This document shows positions 31,934 to 33,437 of a DNA stretch of 33,437 nt, piece after piece (position 1 is the first letter of the stretch; every line of letters starts with the position of its first letter). The stretch comes from Paracoccaceae bacterium. GTDB lineage: Bacteria > Pseudomonadota > Alphaproteobacteria > Rhodobacterales > Rhodobacteraceae. Location: positions 1-33,437 of the forward strand of contig NVUX02000020.1 of NCBI GenBank assembly GCA_002402045.2. The letters run 5' to 3'. The notes beneath the pieces were generated by a model. The model saw nothing but the letters and a program-made list of their open reading frames with translations, did not search any database and was not told the origin of the DNA. The translations under genes and the position numbers were made by a program.

Positions 31934-32714
31934 CGCCCTTGCGCAGGTGCAAGCCCGCGCTGGCACCACTCCCGTTTCACTGGGGTTAATTCTTGGCTCG
32001 GGCCTTGGGCATATCGCCGATATGGTCGAGGGCGAGTCCTTTGAATATGGCGAGCTTGAAGGCTTCCCTGTCAGCGCTGTTTCAGGCCATTCGGCCAAAC
32101 TGGTGGTTGGCCAGCTTTGGGGGCAGCGGGTCGCTGTGTTTGGCGGGCGGGCGCATTATTATGAGCGCGGGCAGGCTGATGCCATGCGTGTGCCGCTGGA
32201 GGTTCTTAAAGGATTGGGGGCTAAACAGGTTATTCTAACCAATGCCGCCGGGTCTTTTCACAAGGATATTCCACCGGGCGACCTGATGCTGATTTCTGAT
32301 CATATCAATTTTTCTGGCCTCAACCCGCTGATCGGCGAGGCAACCGATTCGCGCTTTGTGAATATGACCAATGCTTACAATTCAGAGATGCGCCAAAAGC
32401 TAGAGGCCGCTGCGAAGGTTGAAGACATCACATTGAAATCTGGCACCTATAGCTGGTATTCCGGCCCGAGCTTTGAAACGCCCGCCGAAATTCGTGCGCT
32501 TAAAATACTTGGCACTGACGCGGTCGGGATGTCTACCGTACCCGAGGTGATTTTGGCGCGGTTTCTGGGCTTGGACGTTGCGGCGATCTCGGTGATCACA
32601 AATATGGCCGCTGGGCTGGGCGACGAAACCATATCGCACGCGCATACCAAGAGCATGGCGCCCATTGGTGCGGCCAAGCTGGAAAAAATCCTGCGTCGGT
32701 ATTTAGAGGCCTGA
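31917..32714 (+). CDS. Purine nucleoside phosphorylase (inosine/guanosine, trimeric type)
   Basis: PNP splits purine nucleosides with phosphate into base and ribose-1-phosphate. The 265-residue protein has the trimeric-PNP phosphate site (GSGL with S28, H58, R78/H80), the purine site GPSFETPAEIRA with E191, VGMSTVPE with S206, and N229 in ITNMAAG. The Glu/Asn pair is the mark of enzymes preferring 6-oxopurines (inosine, guanosine). I take the ATG at 31917, preceded by GGTGGAG; the ORF could run from 31875, but that would lie deeper in the permease gene. It closes the nucleoside import operon. Confidence 0.95.
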   Translation: MSKNDNALAQVQARAGTTPVSLGLILGSGLGHIADMVEGESFEYGELEGFPVSAVSGHSAKLVVGQLWGQRVAVFGGRAHYYERGQADAMRVPLEVLKGLGAKQVILTNAAGSFHKDIPPGDLMLISDHINFSGLNPLIGEATDSRFVNMTNAYNSEMRQKLEAAAKVEDITLKSGTYSWYSGPSFETPAEIRALKILGTDAVGMSTVPEVILARFLGLDVAAISVITNMAAGLGDETISHAHTKSMAPIGAAKLEKILRRYLEA

Positions 32715-32743
32715 ACGCCACGCAGTAGGCACGTTGCTTCCGC

Positions 32744-33394
32744 TTAGTTGTTTTGTCGCTGTCGAAGGGTCGCCAGTGAATATGTTTGGCGCACCGGATT
32801 ATTTTGCTCAGGGCGAAAGCGCGGGTCGGCGGTGAGGCAGCCCACACCGCAAATTTGCGTGGTGCTTTGGGCCGCGCCATCGGTAAACCACAAGCGCCCG
32901 CCGGGGGTGGACACATAGCCGTTAATGCCCTCGGAAATATCTCCCTCAAGATCCGTGGCTGAAGGCACCTCGCTATCATAGCGCGGCGCATAGGCGGCGT
33001 GGGTATGGTAGGAGGCAATAACCTGCATATTGGCGGGCGGATTATTGGGCGTGCAGCCAGCAGGCTGGCCGCGCTTGGGTGGGGAGATCGCGAAATCTCC
33101 GTTGGGCAGTAGGCCAAGATAGCCGCAATACTCACGATTTTCCGCGATGGAGCGGGCTTGAATAGCGTTGAATTGGGCTTTCATAAAAGCGACTTCGGCA
33201 GTGCTGCGCGGCTGCGGCTGGCGGCCGGGGGTGGTCTCGATGGCAGAGAGCGACTGGCTGCTGCCGGAGGGTGCGCTGATGATTGAGGGGGCAGGCGCGG
33301 CGGCGGTCAGCAACGGCTGTGCGCCGCCCATGGGGAGGGTCTCACAGGCGGAGAGAAGAAGCACGAGGGCGATGCTGGATTTTAAGATGTGCAT
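32744..33394 (-). CDS. DUF4329-like lipoprotein with JAMM-like metal site
   Basis: The 216-residue protein has a lipoprotein signal (LLLSAC, C17). A low-complexity Ala/Pro/Ser linker of about 50 residues follows, then a domain resembling DUF4329. In it E88 (NREYCGY), H130-T-H132 (SYHTH), S145 (VPSATD) and D148 line up with the order E...HxH...SxxD of JAMM/MPN+ metallo-isopeptidases, though HxH to S is longer than usual. GINGYVSTPGGRLWF follows. Cysteines 90, 114, 182 and 186 could form disulfides in the periplasm. I start at the ATG at 33394; the extra 14 codons upstream do not look like a signal. It is convergent with the PNP gene. The substrate is unknown. Confidence 0.8.
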   Translation of the reverse strand: MHILKSSIALVLLLSACETLPMGGAQPLLTAAAPAPSIISAPSGSSQSLSAIETTPGRQPQPRSTAEVAFMKAQFNAIQARSIAENREYCGYLGLLPNGDFAISPPKRGQPAGCTPNNPPANMQVIASYHTHAAYAPRYDSEVPSATDLEGDISEGINGYVSTPGGRLWFTDGAAQSTTQICGVGCLTADPRFRPEQNNPVRQTYSLATLRQRQNN

Positions 33395-33437
33395 GGGTGG
33401 CCTCGTGGTTATGGAATGTGGCGGGGAGTAAAGCATT

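Noticed and set aside
5129-32714. A purine catabolism link between the HIUase-like pair and the nucleoside operon
   Set aside because: They are more than 21 kb apart, separated by core genes, and the HIUase-like pair has no active site.
1-33437. CRISPR arrays, rRNA genes, or tRNAs other than tRNA-Trp
   Set aside because: No regularly spaced repeats and no further cloverleaf sequence were noticed on either strand by reading.

Overview
The window looks like chromosomal DNA from an alphaproteobacterium, most likely in or near the Rhodobacterales. The grounds are the adjacent gene sets rsmI-yraN / LppC-type lipoprotein-glnD-murJ, trpS near rhomboid genes, and nfuA-rimI, together with moderately high G+C and many ATGA-type start/stop overlaps. 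This is inference from gene content and order; no search was run.

Layout. (1) Positions 1-1172 are the edge of an integrated element. The terminus of an apparent IS21-type insertion sequence (1-128) cuts off the catalytic C-terminus of a tyrosine integrase. That integrase lies against the 3' end of a tRNA-Trp gene (1173-1248), the probable attachment site. (2) Positions 1304-11690 are an accessory glycan-related cluster around a divergent control region (4922-5128). Leftward lie an unrecognised 385-residue protein and a two-module GT2+GT4 glycosyltransferase. Rightward lie two tandem transthyretin/HIUase-fold proteins without HIUase catalytic residues, a GT2-type transferase with an unassigned C-terminal half, and a GT4 transferase. 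A sulfotransferase-like gene (minus) and an alpha-helical-repeat protein (plus) close the cluster. (3) Positions 11722-19853 are mostly core genes: pth, a small secreted protein, yraN, rsmI, an LppC-type lipoprotein, glnD and murJ. (4) Positions 19893-23581 hold an active rhomboid protease paired with a predicted dead paralogue, trpS, an outer-membrane beta-barrel protein and a GNAT acetyltransferase. (5) Positions 23701-27078 hold a periplasmic rhodanese, a universal stress protein, a class-V PLP enzyme, an NfuA-type Fe-S carrier and rimI. (6) Positions 27254-32714 are a purine nucleoside uptake and phosphorolysis operon: binding protein, double ATPase, two permeases and purine nucleoside phosphorylase. 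(7) A lipoprotein with a DUF4329-like, JAMM-like domain ends the window.

The most novel-looking part is the glycan cluster, in particular the tandem transthyretin-fold proteins placed just before its glycosyltransferases. Its flanks look rearranged: tRNA-Trp is not followed by secE-nusG, and pth is not preceded by rplY. No CRISPR array, riboswitch or rRNA was seen. No stretch longer than 300 bases lacks a gene.
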